From an uncultured Caryophanales bacterium (GTDB lineage Bacteria; Bacillota_I; Bacilli_A; RF39; UBA660), in the NCBI GenBank assembly GCA_947303225.1, contig CAMYXG010000033.1, positions 1 to 11,126 of the forward strand: a DNA stretch of 11,126 nucleotides, given 5' to 3'. Positions 1 to 5,829 of this stretch are shown here, piece by piece (position 1 is the stretch's first letter; the number at the start of each line of letters is the position of its first letter). The position numbers were made by a program, and so were the translations under genes. Below the pieces are notes generated by a model. The model searched no databases. It had not been told where the DNA came from and was given only the letters and a program-made list of their open reading frames with translations.

Positions 1-58
1 AAATGAAAGGGATCAATCAAAAGGATATATTCCCTTAAGATTGATTATACGTGATAAA

Positions 59-1366
59 ATGTTTGAAAGTTTAGGAGATCGTTTACAAAATGCTATTCAT
101 AAAATAAAAGGTTATGGAAAAATAACAGAAGATAATATTTCAGAAGCAATGAGAGAAATTCGTCTTGCTTTATTAGAGGCAGATGTTAATTATCAAGTTG
201 TGAAAGAGTTTATTGCTACTGTTAAAGAAAAAGCATTGGGTGAAGAAGTTATTTCTAGTATTCATCCAGGAGATTTATTTGTTAAAATTGTAAAGGATGA
301 GTTAACAGAGTTACTTGGAGGAGAAAGTGAAGCTTTGAATGTTTCTGGAAATCCTGCTGTTTTAATGTTAGTTGGATTGCAAGGATCAGGAAAGACAACT
401 ACAATTGCTAAATTAGCTAATTATTTAAGAAAGAAACATAATAAAAAGCCATTATTAGTGGCATGTGATGTTTATCGACCTGCTGCTATTGATCAGCTTG
501 TTCAGTTAGGAAAACAGTTAAATATTGAAGTATATCAGGAAGGAAAAAATAATCCTGTTGAGATTTCCAAGAATGCTATTTCTTATGCAAAGGATAATCA
601 TTTTGACTATGTATTAATTGATACGGCAGGTCGTTTGCATGTTGATGAAGAATTGATGGATGAACTTGATAACATCCAAAAAGAAATTGAGCCTCAGGAA
701 ACTATGCTTGTTATTGATGCTATGATGGGTCAAGATGCTATTAATGTTATTACGGGATTTCATGATAGATTGCCTTTAACTGGTGTTGTTCTTACAAAGC
801 TAGATGGTGATACTAGAGGTGGAGTAGCTTTATCTGTTCGACATTTGACGCATGTTCCTATTAAATTTATTGGTGTTTCTGAGAAGATGGATGGACTTGA
901 TTCTTTTGATCCTGAACGAATGGCTGGAAGAATATTAGGAATGGGAGATATTGTTTCTTTAGTAGAAAAAGCAACGGAATCTATTGATGAAAAAGAGGCA
1001 GAAAAAACTGCTAAAAGAATGCAAGATGGTAAATTTGATTTAGAAGATTTTTTATCTACTATGAAACAAATGAAAAAACTAGGGCCTCTAGAAAATTTAA
1101 TTAAATTAATTCCAGGTGCTAAAAAAATGGGATTAACGAATGTTCAAATTGATCCAAAGCAAATGTCTCATGTGGAAGCAATTGTATTATCTATGACGCC
1201 ACAAGAAAGAAGAAATCCTTCTATTATTAAGGCAAGTAGAAAAACTAGAATTGCTAAGGGATGTGGGTTATCTGTTCAAGAAGTAAATAAATTATTGCAG
1301 CAGTTTGATCAAATGAAAAAGATGATGAAACAATTTTCTGGTGGTAATTTTAAAATGCCATTTTAA
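59..1366 (+). CDS. ffh: Signal recognition particle GTPase Ffh (SRP54)
   Basis: This is the protein subunit of the bacterial signal recognition particle. It binds 4.5S RNA and hydrophobic signal sequences on ribosomes, then docks with FtsY at the membrane. The 435 residues match the usual Bacillus length. The order is N domain (1-95), G domain with P-loop GLQGSGKT (106-113), DTAGR (188-192) and TKLD (246-249), then a Met-rich M domain with the RNA-binding stretch RIAKGCGLSVQEVN near the C-terminus. Most homologues have GSG where this one has GCG. The frame is open upstream to base 2, but the conserved start MFESLGDRL fixes ATG 59; an upstream TTG at 41 would add six unconserved residues. No strong Shine-Dalgarno is visible, so translation may be coupled to an upstream gene, often ylxM in this position. 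There is no terminator directly after it. Confidence 0.97.
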   Translation: MFESLGDRLQNAIHKIKGYGKITEDNISEAMREIRLALLEADVNYQVVKEFIATVKEKALGEEVISSIHPGDLFVKIVKDELTELLGGESEALNVSGNPAVLMLVGLQGSGKTTTIAKLANYLRKKHNKKPLLVACDVYRPAAIDQLVQLGKQLNIEVYQEGKNNPVEISKNAISYAKDNHFDYVLIDTAGRLHVDEELMDELDNIQKEIEPQETMLVIDAMMGQDAINVITGFHDRLPLTGVVLTKLDGDTRGGVALSVRHLTHVPIKFIGVSEKMDGLDSFDPERMAGRILGMGDIVSLVEKATESIDEKEAEKTAKRMQDGKFDLEDFLSTMKQMKKLGPLENLIKLIPGAKKMGLTNVQIDPKQMSHVEAIVLSMTPQERRNPSIIKASRKTRIAKGCGLSVQEVNKLLQQFDQMKKMMKQFSGGNFKMPF

Positions 1367-1400
1367 AGAATATAATTATATTATAATGATTTGTAGTTGG

Positions 1401-1429
1401 GCATATTTTGTAGAATAAATTCATTATTA
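1401..1429 (+). promoter_or_regulatory. Possible mother-cell (sigma-E-like) promoter of the CotD-like gene
   Basis: GCATATT (1401-1407) fits the sigma-E -35 pattern KMATATT exactly. Fourteen bases later CATTATTA (1422-1429) is only a partial -10 match. Initiation near 1436 would leave the ribosome binding site at 1443-1450 intact. The weak -10 keeps this tentative. Confidence 0.3.
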
Positions 1430-1455
1430 ACATAGAATATTTTAGGAGGTATTGT

Positions 1456-1779
1456 ATGTATAATAATGAATTTTTTCAGAATATGAATATGGAATCTAAC
1501 ATTACTGGTGATAATAATGTGGTAAATAATGAAATGGATGTTGATGTCAGTTATATGAATCAAGGAAATAATGCTATGATGGGTGCTCCCATGAATGAAG
1601 GAGTGCAAGAGAGAGTTATTAATAGAACTTTTGTCCATGAGGTTCCACATGTTTGTCCAATTCATACTCGTATCATAAATCATCATGTTTACAAACATAC
1701 TTATCGACCAGCTTATACATGCTCTGAAGAAAATGTTTGTAGTAATGTTCAATGTGGTTCATGCTGTCAGTTTCATTAA
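1456..1779 (+). CDS. Small Cys/His-rich spore coat protein, CotD-like
   Basis: This is a predicted inner spore-coat protein of 107 residues. Residues 60-90 carry the CotD-family core: in VPHVCPIHTRIINHHVYKHT the spacing of His, Pro and Asn-His-His follows the HIHPTHTTxVNHxxxxHxH pattern of Bacillus CotD. The N-terminal half is Asn/Met-rich and low in complexity, with no signal peptide or membrane segment. Six cysteines (67, 89, 95, 100, 103, 104) crowd the C-terminus, as expected of a protein cross-linked in the coat. The start is ATG 1456 behind a strong site, TAGGAGGT (1442-1450). It lies 89 bases after ffh with no terminator between, so some read-through is possible, though a sporulation promoter of its own is more likely. 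The CotD match is by motif recall, not by search. A minus-strand ORF over the same bases (1381-1752) has no ribosome site and is a shadow. Confidence 0.75.
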   Translation: MYNNEFFQNMNMESNITGDNNVVNNEMDVDVSYMNQGNNAMMGAPMNEGVQERVINRTFVHEVPHVCPIHTRIINHHVYKHTYRPAYTCSEENVCSNVQCGSCCQFH

Positions 1780-1803
1780 TATGAATTGATAGAATTGTTT
1801 TTT

Positions 1804-1839
1804 AGACTATTGACATTGTTTGTTGATAGTCTTTTTTTT
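1804..1839 (+). terminator. Intrinsic terminator after the CotD-like gene
   Basis: AGACTATTGACA (1804-1815) pairs with TGTTGATAGTCT (1821-1832), including two G-U pairs, around a 5-base loop. A run of eight T follows. The other strand has no T-tract after the hairpin, so it works only for the plus strand. Confidence 0.88.
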
Positions 1840-1863
1840 CGAAAAGAAGATAATAATTTGATG

Positions 1864-2259
1864 TTATGATAATCCACTGAATATTCTATATAAAAAAACT
1901 AGAATAGTTGCACATATAATGTATATCCATACTATTGCTTTTACTAATTTATTTTGTGGATATTTTATTATTGCTATAACAATTAAAAATAATCCTACAA
2001 TTGGAAAGAAGATTCTTAAAGAATCTATTATTATATTTAATAATGGGTCTTGGTAGTATAGAAGAGGTAAAAAAAATTCTGAGCTATTGATGAGTAATAT
2101 GGATGCAATAGATAGTATAGTTGCTTCTTTTGTTTCTTTATTTTGATTATCTAGTTGATTATTGTTTTCTGCTTTTATTATTTGATTAGTTTGAAATCCA
2201 CATTTTGTACAAAAATTGTTTCCTTCATTTATTTTATTGCCACATTTTGAACAATACAT
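1864..2259 (-). CDS. Zinc-ribbon membrane protein of unknown function
   Basis: This 131-residue protein starts with a four-cysteine zinc ribbon, CSKCG (3-7) then CTKCG (17-21), of the common zinc-ribbon type found at the N-terminus of many small Bacillota membrane proteins. A polar Asn/Gln/Lys linker follows (about 25-45). Three hydrophobic stretches then come at roughly 47-68, 84-102 and 108-126, so it should be anchored with the ribbon in the cytoplasm. ATG 2259 is preceded by AAAGGTG (2267-2273 on the plus-strand map) at a spacing of about 7. It is a single gene with its own promoter, facing the CotD-like gene. The ribbon is clear. The function is unknown, and no catalytic residues can be seen. 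Confidence 0.82.
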   Translation of the reverse strand: MYCSKCGNKINEGNNFCTKCGFQTNQIIKAENNNQLDNQNKETKEATILSIASILLINSSEFFLPLLYYQDPLLNIIIDSLRIFFPIVGLFLIVIAIIKYPQNKLVKAIVWIYIICATILVFLYRIFSGLS

Positions 2260-2290
2260 ATTTCTTCACCTTTTGTCTATTATTTCTTTC

Positions 2291-2319
2291 ATTATAAGTC
2301 TTTTTGATTTTTTTTTCTA
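2291..2319 (-). promoter_or_regulatory. Sigma-A promoter of the zinc-ribbon gene
   Basis: Read on the minus strand, TAGAAA (2319-2314) is followed after 17 bases by a perfect TATAAT (2296-2291). Initiation near 2284 gives a short leader that contains the ribosome binding site. Confidence 0.6.
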
Positions 2320-2357
2320 TCTTTTTTTGATATTATGCTTTGCTGCTGATTATTTTG

Positions 2358-2366
2358 TGTTATATT
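2358..2366 (+). promoter_or_regulatory. Possible extended -10 promoter before the small ORF at 2384
   Basis: TGTTATATT (2358-2366) is an extended -10 element of the form TGnTATAAT, with no convincing -35. Initiation near 2373 would leave only part of the ribosome binding site (2373-2378) in the leader, which weakens the call. Confidence 0.25.
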
Positions 2367-2383
2367 AATAGTAGGTGAGTAGT

Positions 2384-2542
2384 ATGAATATTCTTTCTAA
2401 TATTGTTACATTTATAGAAATGTTTATTATTCTTCCGGGATTTTTATGCACTATTCTAGGATATCTTTTAGTTTGGCTTATTGTTCCTTATATTGTTTAT
2501 TGCATTAAAATAATTGGGGGAATGAAAAATGATGAAAATTGA
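2384..2542 (+). CDS. Small hydrophobic membrane peptide (52 aa)
   Basis: This ORF runs from ATG 2384 to TGA 2540-2542 and encodes 52 residues. Residues 8-46 are almost wholly hydrophobic (starting TFIEMFIILPGFLC), enough for one long or two short membrane segments. The tail is short and charged (MKNDEN). A good ribosome site, AGGTGA (2373-2378), sits 5 bases upstream. Its end overlaps by 14 bases the start of the next small reading frame (ATG 2529), an arrangement typical of coupled genes. I recognise no family. It opens a stretch with several apparent frameshifts, so it may itself be a surviving piece of a decayed gene. Confidence 0.5.
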   Translation: MNILSNIVTFIEMFIILPGFLCTILGYLLVWLIVPYIVYCIKIIGGMKNDEN

Positions 2543-2749
2543 AATGTTTTTTTTGGGGTTGTTGTTATGGTGTTGCCTTTTATTTGTTATAAACTTTATC
2601 CTATTATCATTGATATGCCGATTGAAATTAGTAAATATGGTCATACCATTGATTCTATGGCACTTATTGGGTTAATGTATATGACTTCTTTTTTTCTATC
2701 TTATAAGTATTTTACTAGGAAACATGTTCCTAAAGTAACCTTAAAGTAA
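2529..2749 (+). pseudogene. Small membrane protein broken by a frameshift at an 8-T run
   Basis: ATG 2529 (or 2532) follows GGGGGAA (2516-2522) at normal spacing and begins MMKIEMFF. It then reaches eight T and four G (2547-2558). Past that run the sensible protein is in another frame: GVVVMVLPFICYKLYP and onward to TAA 2749, with a second hydrophobic segment (SMALIGLMYMTSFFLSY) and a basic tail. One extra T would join the halves into about 73 residues with two membrane segments. The downstream half on its own has no ribosome binding site. Possible explanations are a disrupted gene, a phase-variable homopolymer, translational slippage or a sequencing error. No family is recognised. Confidence 0.45.
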
Positions 2750-2788
2750 GATATTATTATCAAAACATAAATTTTTTTTGTTATTGGC

Positions 2789-3100
2789 ATGGCTAAAGTT
2801 ACTGCTGTCATTATTGGTATTATTTCTTTGATTTTGAAAATGATATAACTTTTTTTGATAATCATTATTATCATAGCCATTTGAATAGTGGAAAATTAGT
2901 TTTATTTCAGAATCATGAAATTACTATTTATACTCAAGATGATGAGGAGTATATAACTATATTTATAGTGAAAAGAAAGGTGAAACAGAGTATTATGATG
3001 GCAGAAAACAAATAGTATTATCTGCTAATCAGAATACTATAAAATTGGAAACAAATGGAAAAGTGGACATACTTTTTTTAGAATATGTTATAATCTTTAG
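2789..3100 (+). pseudogene. Remnant of an anchored or secreted protein, readable only across three frames
   Basis: The 340 bases before the CotH-like gene contain no intact gene, but a protein can be followed across frames. MAKVTAVIIGIIS is a membrane-type N-terminus beginning at ATG 2789. It continues one frame over as FFDFENDITFFDNHYYHSHL and on to YTQDDEEY (about 2824-2952). A further frame change gives NYIYSEKKGETEYYDGRKQ and on to KVDILFLEY (about 2955-3083). The soluble part is polar, Tyr-rich and beta-like. Both switches need one added base. The last piece runs in frame into the CotH-like ORF, but that gene's promoter lies inside it, so it is more likely the tail of this remnant than the CotH N-terminus. 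No family is recognised and no ribosome site is seen. Confidence 0.45.
3064..3094 (+). promoter_or_regulatory. Extended -10 promoter of the CotH-like gene
   Basis: TGTTATAAT (3086-3094) is a perfect extended -10 (TGnTATAAT). TGGACA (3064-3069) gives a -35 at a long 19-base spacing, which an extended -10 tolerates. Transcription would begin near 3101, just before the candidate start codons at 3102 and 3117. Confidence 0.6.
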
Positions 3101-3116
3101 TATGAGAAATATTATT

Positions 3117-4652
3117 ATGAACAAAAATTTTTTTTCTTTTATTATTTTACTTCTTTTTCTTTTTTTTGTGTTTGCTTTTTATCGCTTTTTTTGGGGGACT
3201 AGTATTAAAAATATCTCTGTAGAAAATTCATTTAGTTCTGTTTCTTGGTTTCACGAAGGAGATGATTATTATTTATTTTTGCCTAAGATAATGGATTATA
3301 ATCAATTATCTTTGTCTTTTTCTTCTTTATTTTCTAGTTCAAAAATATCTATTTATGATTCTAATCATCATTTTTTGTATCGAGCTAAAAATCATTCTTT
3401 ATATTCTTTATCCGATGGTACGTATTTTTTCAAGGTATCATTATGCTTTTCTAAAACAAGAGAATATGTTGTTCATGTTATACAATCAGATTTGCCTTCT
3501 ATGTTTTTAAATACTGATGGAGGAAGACGTTCTTATCAAAAAATATTATCTGACAATATATATCATAAAGTATACTATCCTGGAAATATACAGGTTTTTG
3601 ATTCTAATTCTTCTTCTTTTTTCAGTTCTGTTAAGAAAATAAGAGGACGAGGTAATTCTACTTGGCTTAGGTCGAAGAAACCTTTTCAATTAACTTTTGA
3701 AGATGAAGTTTCTTTGCTTGGAATGAAAAAATCAAAAAAATGGATTCTTCTTTCGAATCATTGGGATGGTTCATTGGCTCGTAATTATTTATGGTTAACT
3801 TTAGCTAAGAAGATGGAAATTGATTATAGTGTAGATTGTTCTCCTGTTGATTTGTATATTAATCATGAATATGTTGGATCTTATTTGATTACAAATAAAG
3901 TAGAAGTATCTTCAGATAGTATTTCTATAGATGAAGGGTATTTATTTGAAATAATTAATCAAAAATATCATGATTTAGAGCTTGATCATGGTTATCAAGT
4001 TAATATTCATTATCCTGATATTCATAAGATGTCTTTGGATATGTCTAATCAAGTCAAAGATAGTGCTTTGAAGTATTTGAATTCTATAGAAAAGCTATTA
4101 TATGATGATAGTGTGTCTTTAGATGAAATAAATAATTATATTGATATTGATTCTTTTATTAAGTATTATTGGGTTCAGGAGATTTCAGAGAATTATGATG
4201 TGAATCGAGGTAGTAATTATTTATATGTTAAAAATAATAAATTATATATTGGACCTGTATGGGATATGGATAATACTTTGAATAGGAGTTATCATTATGC
4301 AGATAGTAATGGTCAATACATTTTGAATGATAGTGAATTAAAGTTGAGAACTTATGAAAATTGGTATCAGGCTCTTTTTCAAAAAGAAGGTTTTGATGAT
4401 TTAATTCGGAATTATTATGTTGAACATGTTGATTTGTTTCGTAATCTAATAGTATTATTAGATGATTATCAGATGTTGATATTACGAAGTGCTAGAATGA
4501 ATTATATTCGTTGGCCATATGATAGAATGAGAAAAGAACAACAAAGACCTTGGTTGAAAGAGGATATTGATTTTGACTCTTCATGTTCTCTATTACGTCA
4601 AAGTATTATGGATCGCATAAATTATTATCAGAATTATTATTTTGAATCCTAG
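3117..4652 (+). CDS. CotH-family protein (CotH kinase-like), membrane-anchored
   Basis: CotH-family proteins are atypical kinases; Bacillus CotH phosphorylates spore-coat proteins. From ATG 3117 the protein has 511 residues. A hydrophobic signal-anchor lies at about 4-26, then a beta-rich region of about 120 residues, then the CotH domain. Family motifs are IRGRGNSTW (175-183), KKPFQLTF (187-194), KKWILLSNHWDGSLARNYLW (207-226), LYINHEYVGSYLITNKVEV (246-264) and GPVWDMDNTL (379-388), the last being the metal-binding segment, usually WDFD. The conserved residues look intact, so activity is plausible. The anchor places the domain outside the membrane, or in the forespore/mother-cell intermembrane space, unlike soluble coat CotH. 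The frame is open upstream to TTG 3045, but the promoter at 3064-3094 rules that start out. ATG 3102 would be almost leaderless and neither ATG has a strong ribosome site. No terminator is seen after it. Confidence 0.85.
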   Translation: MNKNFFSFIILLLFLFFVFAFYRFFWGTSIKNISVENSFSSVSWFHEGDDYYLFLPKIMDYNQLSLSFSSLFSSSKISIYDSNHHFLYRAKNHSLYSLSDGTYFFKVSLCFSKTREYVVHVIQSDLPSMFLNTDGGRRSYQKILSDNIYHKVYYPGNIQVFDSNSSSFFSSVKKIRGRGNSTWLRSKKPFQLTFEDEVSLLGMKKSKKWILLSNHWDGSLARNYLWLTLAKKMEIDYSVDCSPVDLYINHEYVGSYLITNKVEVSSDSISIDEGYLFEIINQKYHDLELDHGYQVNIHYPDIHKMSLDMSNQVKDSALKYLNSIEKLLYDDSVSLDEINNYIDIDSFIKYYWVQEISENYDVNRGSNYLYVKNNKLYIGPVWDMDNTLNRSYHYADSNGQYILNDSELKLRTYENWYQALFQKEGFDDLIRNYYVEHVDLFRNLIVLLDDYQMLILRSARMNYIRWPYDRMRKEQQRPWLKEDIDFDSSCSLLRQSIMDRINYYQNYYFES

Positions 4653-4693
4653 TTTATTCTTGTAAATTAATTTGTCAATTTTTCTGTCTATTA

Positions 4694-4720
4694 TTGTCAA
4701 TTCTATTGCTATTTTATATT
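4694..4720 (+). promoter_or_regulatory. Possible promoter of rpoZ
   Basis: TTGTCA (4694-4699) and TATATT (4715-4720) are good hexamers but only 15 bases apart, shorter than usual. TTGTCAATT also occurs at 4672-4680, making a direct repeat with a 22-base period. Initiation near 4727 would suit rpoZ. Confidence 0.35.
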
Positions 4721-4756
4721 CCTTCGTTTATTCTAATAATAGGGAGTGTGATACGA

Positions 4757-4963
4757 ATGATTTATCCTTCTATTGATAAATTGCTTAATATAGTTGATTC
4801 TAAATATGAATTGGTTCATATTGCGGCAAGAAGAAGTAAGCAAATTGCAAAGGATGGATATTTGCAAATGCCTGAATCCGAGTACAAAAGTAAAAAGAAT
4901 ATAGGAAGGGCTCTCGAGGAAGTTTCAGAGGGACTTATCGAGATAAAGAAGAAAGATGAATAG
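4757..4963 (+). CDS. rpoZ: RNA polymerase omega subunit
   Basis: This is the omega subunit, which clamps the beta-prime C-terminus and helps assemble RNA polymerase. The protein has 68 residues, the short form typical of Bacillota. It opens MIYPSIDKLLNIVDSKYELV, and residues 24-32 (HIAARRSKQ) match the conserved omega helix that starts VxxAAKRAR. NIGRALEEVSEG near the C-terminus is the second conserved block (KPVxxALEEIxxG type). The reading frame extends upstream to 4694 with a hydrophobic stretch, but the omega N-terminus and AGGGAGTG (4741-4748), 8 bases before ATG 4757, fix the start. In Bacillus rpoZ follows gmk. Here it stands alone between the CotH-like gene and recX, closed by a terminator that includes its last codons. 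A minus-strand ORF across it (4816-4998) is a shadow. Confidence 0.93.
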   Translation: MIYPSIDKLLNIVDSKYELVHIAARRSKQIAKDGYLQMPESEYKSKKNIGRALEEVSEGLIEIKKKDE

Positions 4964-4977
4964 TCTTTCTTCTTTTT
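4945..4977 (+). terminator. rpoZ terminator with the stop codon in its loop
   Basis: AAAGAAGAAAGA (4945-4956) pairs perfectly with TCTTTCTTCTTT (4964-4975). The 7-base loop TGAATAG holds the rpoZ stop codon TAG (4961-4963). A short T-run ends at 4977. The last codons of rpoZ (KKKDE) form the left arm. Confidence 0.75.
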
Positions 4978-4983
4978 CGATGG

Positions 4984-5012
4984 TTGACAAACAAACAAGT
5001 GTACGATATAGT
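4984..5012 (+). promoter_or_regulatory. Sigma-A promoter of recX
   Basis: A consensus TTGACA (4984-4989) is followed after 17 bases by TATAGT (5007-5012), with initiation near 5019. It lies just after the rpoZ terminator, so recX is transcribed separately. No LexA-type GAAC-N4-GTTC box is seen nearby. Confidence 0.88.
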
Positions 5013-5042
5013 AAACTTATTATTTGTTGAGAAGGTGATTCT

Positions 5043-5795
5043 TTGAAGATACTAAAATATAAGAAAGAAAGAAATGGTCGATATAAAGTTGAATTAGATG
5101 ATGGTAGAGTTTTACTATTGTATGAAGAAGCTATTTTGAAATATCAGTTACTAATAAAGAAGAGTATTGATGAAGGACTTATGATTTTAGTTGATCAATA
5201 TAATCAAGAATGTGATGTATATTATGTTGCTTTAAATCGATTAAATCATAAAGCACAAAGTGTTTATGATTTGAAGGAATTTTTATTAAGAAAAGAATAT
5301 CCAGAAAAGTTAATTGAAAATGCTGTTGAAAAACTTATTCATCAAGGATACTTGAATGATCAATTGTTTGCTAGAAGTTATATCCATAATCAAATGATTA
5401 CTTCTTCTAAGGGACCTTATCGATTAGAGAAAGAGTTATTAGAAAAGAAAATTGATTCTTCTATTGTTCAAGAAGAATTAATTGCTTTCTCTGAAGAAGA
5501 ACAGCTTCAAAAGATTGATAAAATTGTTCATAAGTCTATTAAAACGAATCATTCTAGAGGTGGAATTGTTTTAAAACAAAAAATATTTCAAGATTTAAAA
5601 ATGTTAGGTTATGATATTACTTTAATTACAAAGGTTTTAAATGATTTTTCTTTTGATAATAATGAAGAAATTGCTAAAAAAGAATATGAAAAATTATATC
5701 GTAAGTATAGTAGAAAATATCAAGGAATAGATTTGGCTAATAAGATACGAGAAAAATTATATCAAAAAGGTTTAAAATATGATGATATTTTATAG
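5043..5795 (+). CDS. recX: Regulatory protein RecX
   Basis: RecX binds RecA filaments and modulates recombination and SOS functions. The protein has 250 residues, close to the 264 of Bacillus RecX. After a roughly 60-residue N-terminal extension come three-helix tandem repeats. The first includes ALNRLNHKAQSVYDLKEFL (61-79) with RKEYPEKLIENAVEKLIHQG, and the second is marked by YLNDQLFARSYIHN (102-115) and GPYRLEKELLEKKI (121-134), the best-conserved RecX signature. A third covers GGIVLKQKIFQDLKMLGYD. The start is TTG 5043, supported by AAGGTGA (5032-5038) at 5-base spacing; no ATG fits better. It has its own strong promoter and ends at a hairpin shared with prsA, so it is monocistronic. RecA itself is not in the window. 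Confidence 0.93.
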   Translation: MKILKYKKERNGRYKVELDDGRVLLLYEEAILKYQLLIKKSIDEGLMILVDQYNQECDVYYVALNRLNHKAQSVYDLKEFLLRKEYPEKLIENAVEKLIHQGYLNDQLFARSYIHNQMITSSKGPYRLEKELLEKKIDSSIVQEELIAFSEEEQLQKIDKIVHKSIKTNHSRGGIVLKQKIFQDLKMLGYDITLITKVLNDFSFDNNEEIAKKEYEKLYRKYSRKYQGIDLANKIREKLYQKGLKYDDIL

Positions 5796-5801
5796 CATAG
5801 G

Positions 5802-5827
5802 AAAAGGAAAGTGTTACTTTCCTTTTT
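5802..5827. terminator. Bidirectional terminator between recX and prsA
   Basis: AAAAGGAAAGT (5802-5812) pairs with ACTTTCCTTTT (5816-5826) around a 3-base loop. T-tracts lie on both strands: TTTTT at 5823-5827 for recX, and the complement of AAAA at 5802-5805 for prsA. It fills the 34-base gap between the two converging genes. Confidence 0.8.
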
Positions 5828-5829
5828 AT

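Noticed and set aside
1..38. Reading frame ending at TAA 36-38 as the tail of an upstream gene such as ylxM
   Set aside because: Only about 12 codons are visible (ending NQKDIFP) and they match nothing I can recognise. The position is suggestive, but the sequence does not support a call.
1367..1390. AT-rich palindrome after ffh (ATAATTATATTATAAT) as a terminator
   Set aside because: It contains no G-C pairs and no T-tract follows, so it is unlikely to terminate transcription.
1431..1439. CATAGAATA, an exact sigma-K -10 pattern before the CotD-like gene
   Set aside because: Initiation about 7 bases later would fall inside the ribosome binding site at 1442-1450, and there is no AC-type -35 at the right distance. 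The element at 1401-1429 is a better candidate.
1381..1752. Minus-strand 123-residue ORF across the CotD-like gene
   Set aside because: It has no ribosome site, its Ile/His/Asn-rich composition mirrors the plus-strand gene, and the plus-strand CotD core is recognisable.
2856..2873. Hairpin TGATAAT-CATT-ATTATCA after a T-run
   Set aside because: The stem is all A-T except one pair, the T-run is before rather than after it, and the bases lie in readable protein of the remnant, so it is not a convincing terminator or regulatory element.
3045..3116. Extending the CotH-like protein to TTG 3045 (535 aa)
   Set aside because: The added residues precede the signal-anchor, a strong extended -10 promoter lies at 3064-3094, and the stretch reads as the tail of the upstream remnant.
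4694..4756. Hydrophobic N-terminal extension of the omega subunit
   Set aside because: Omega proteins begin at the MxYPSID motif, and the ribosome site at 4741-4748 points to ATG 4757. The extension overlaps the likely promoter.
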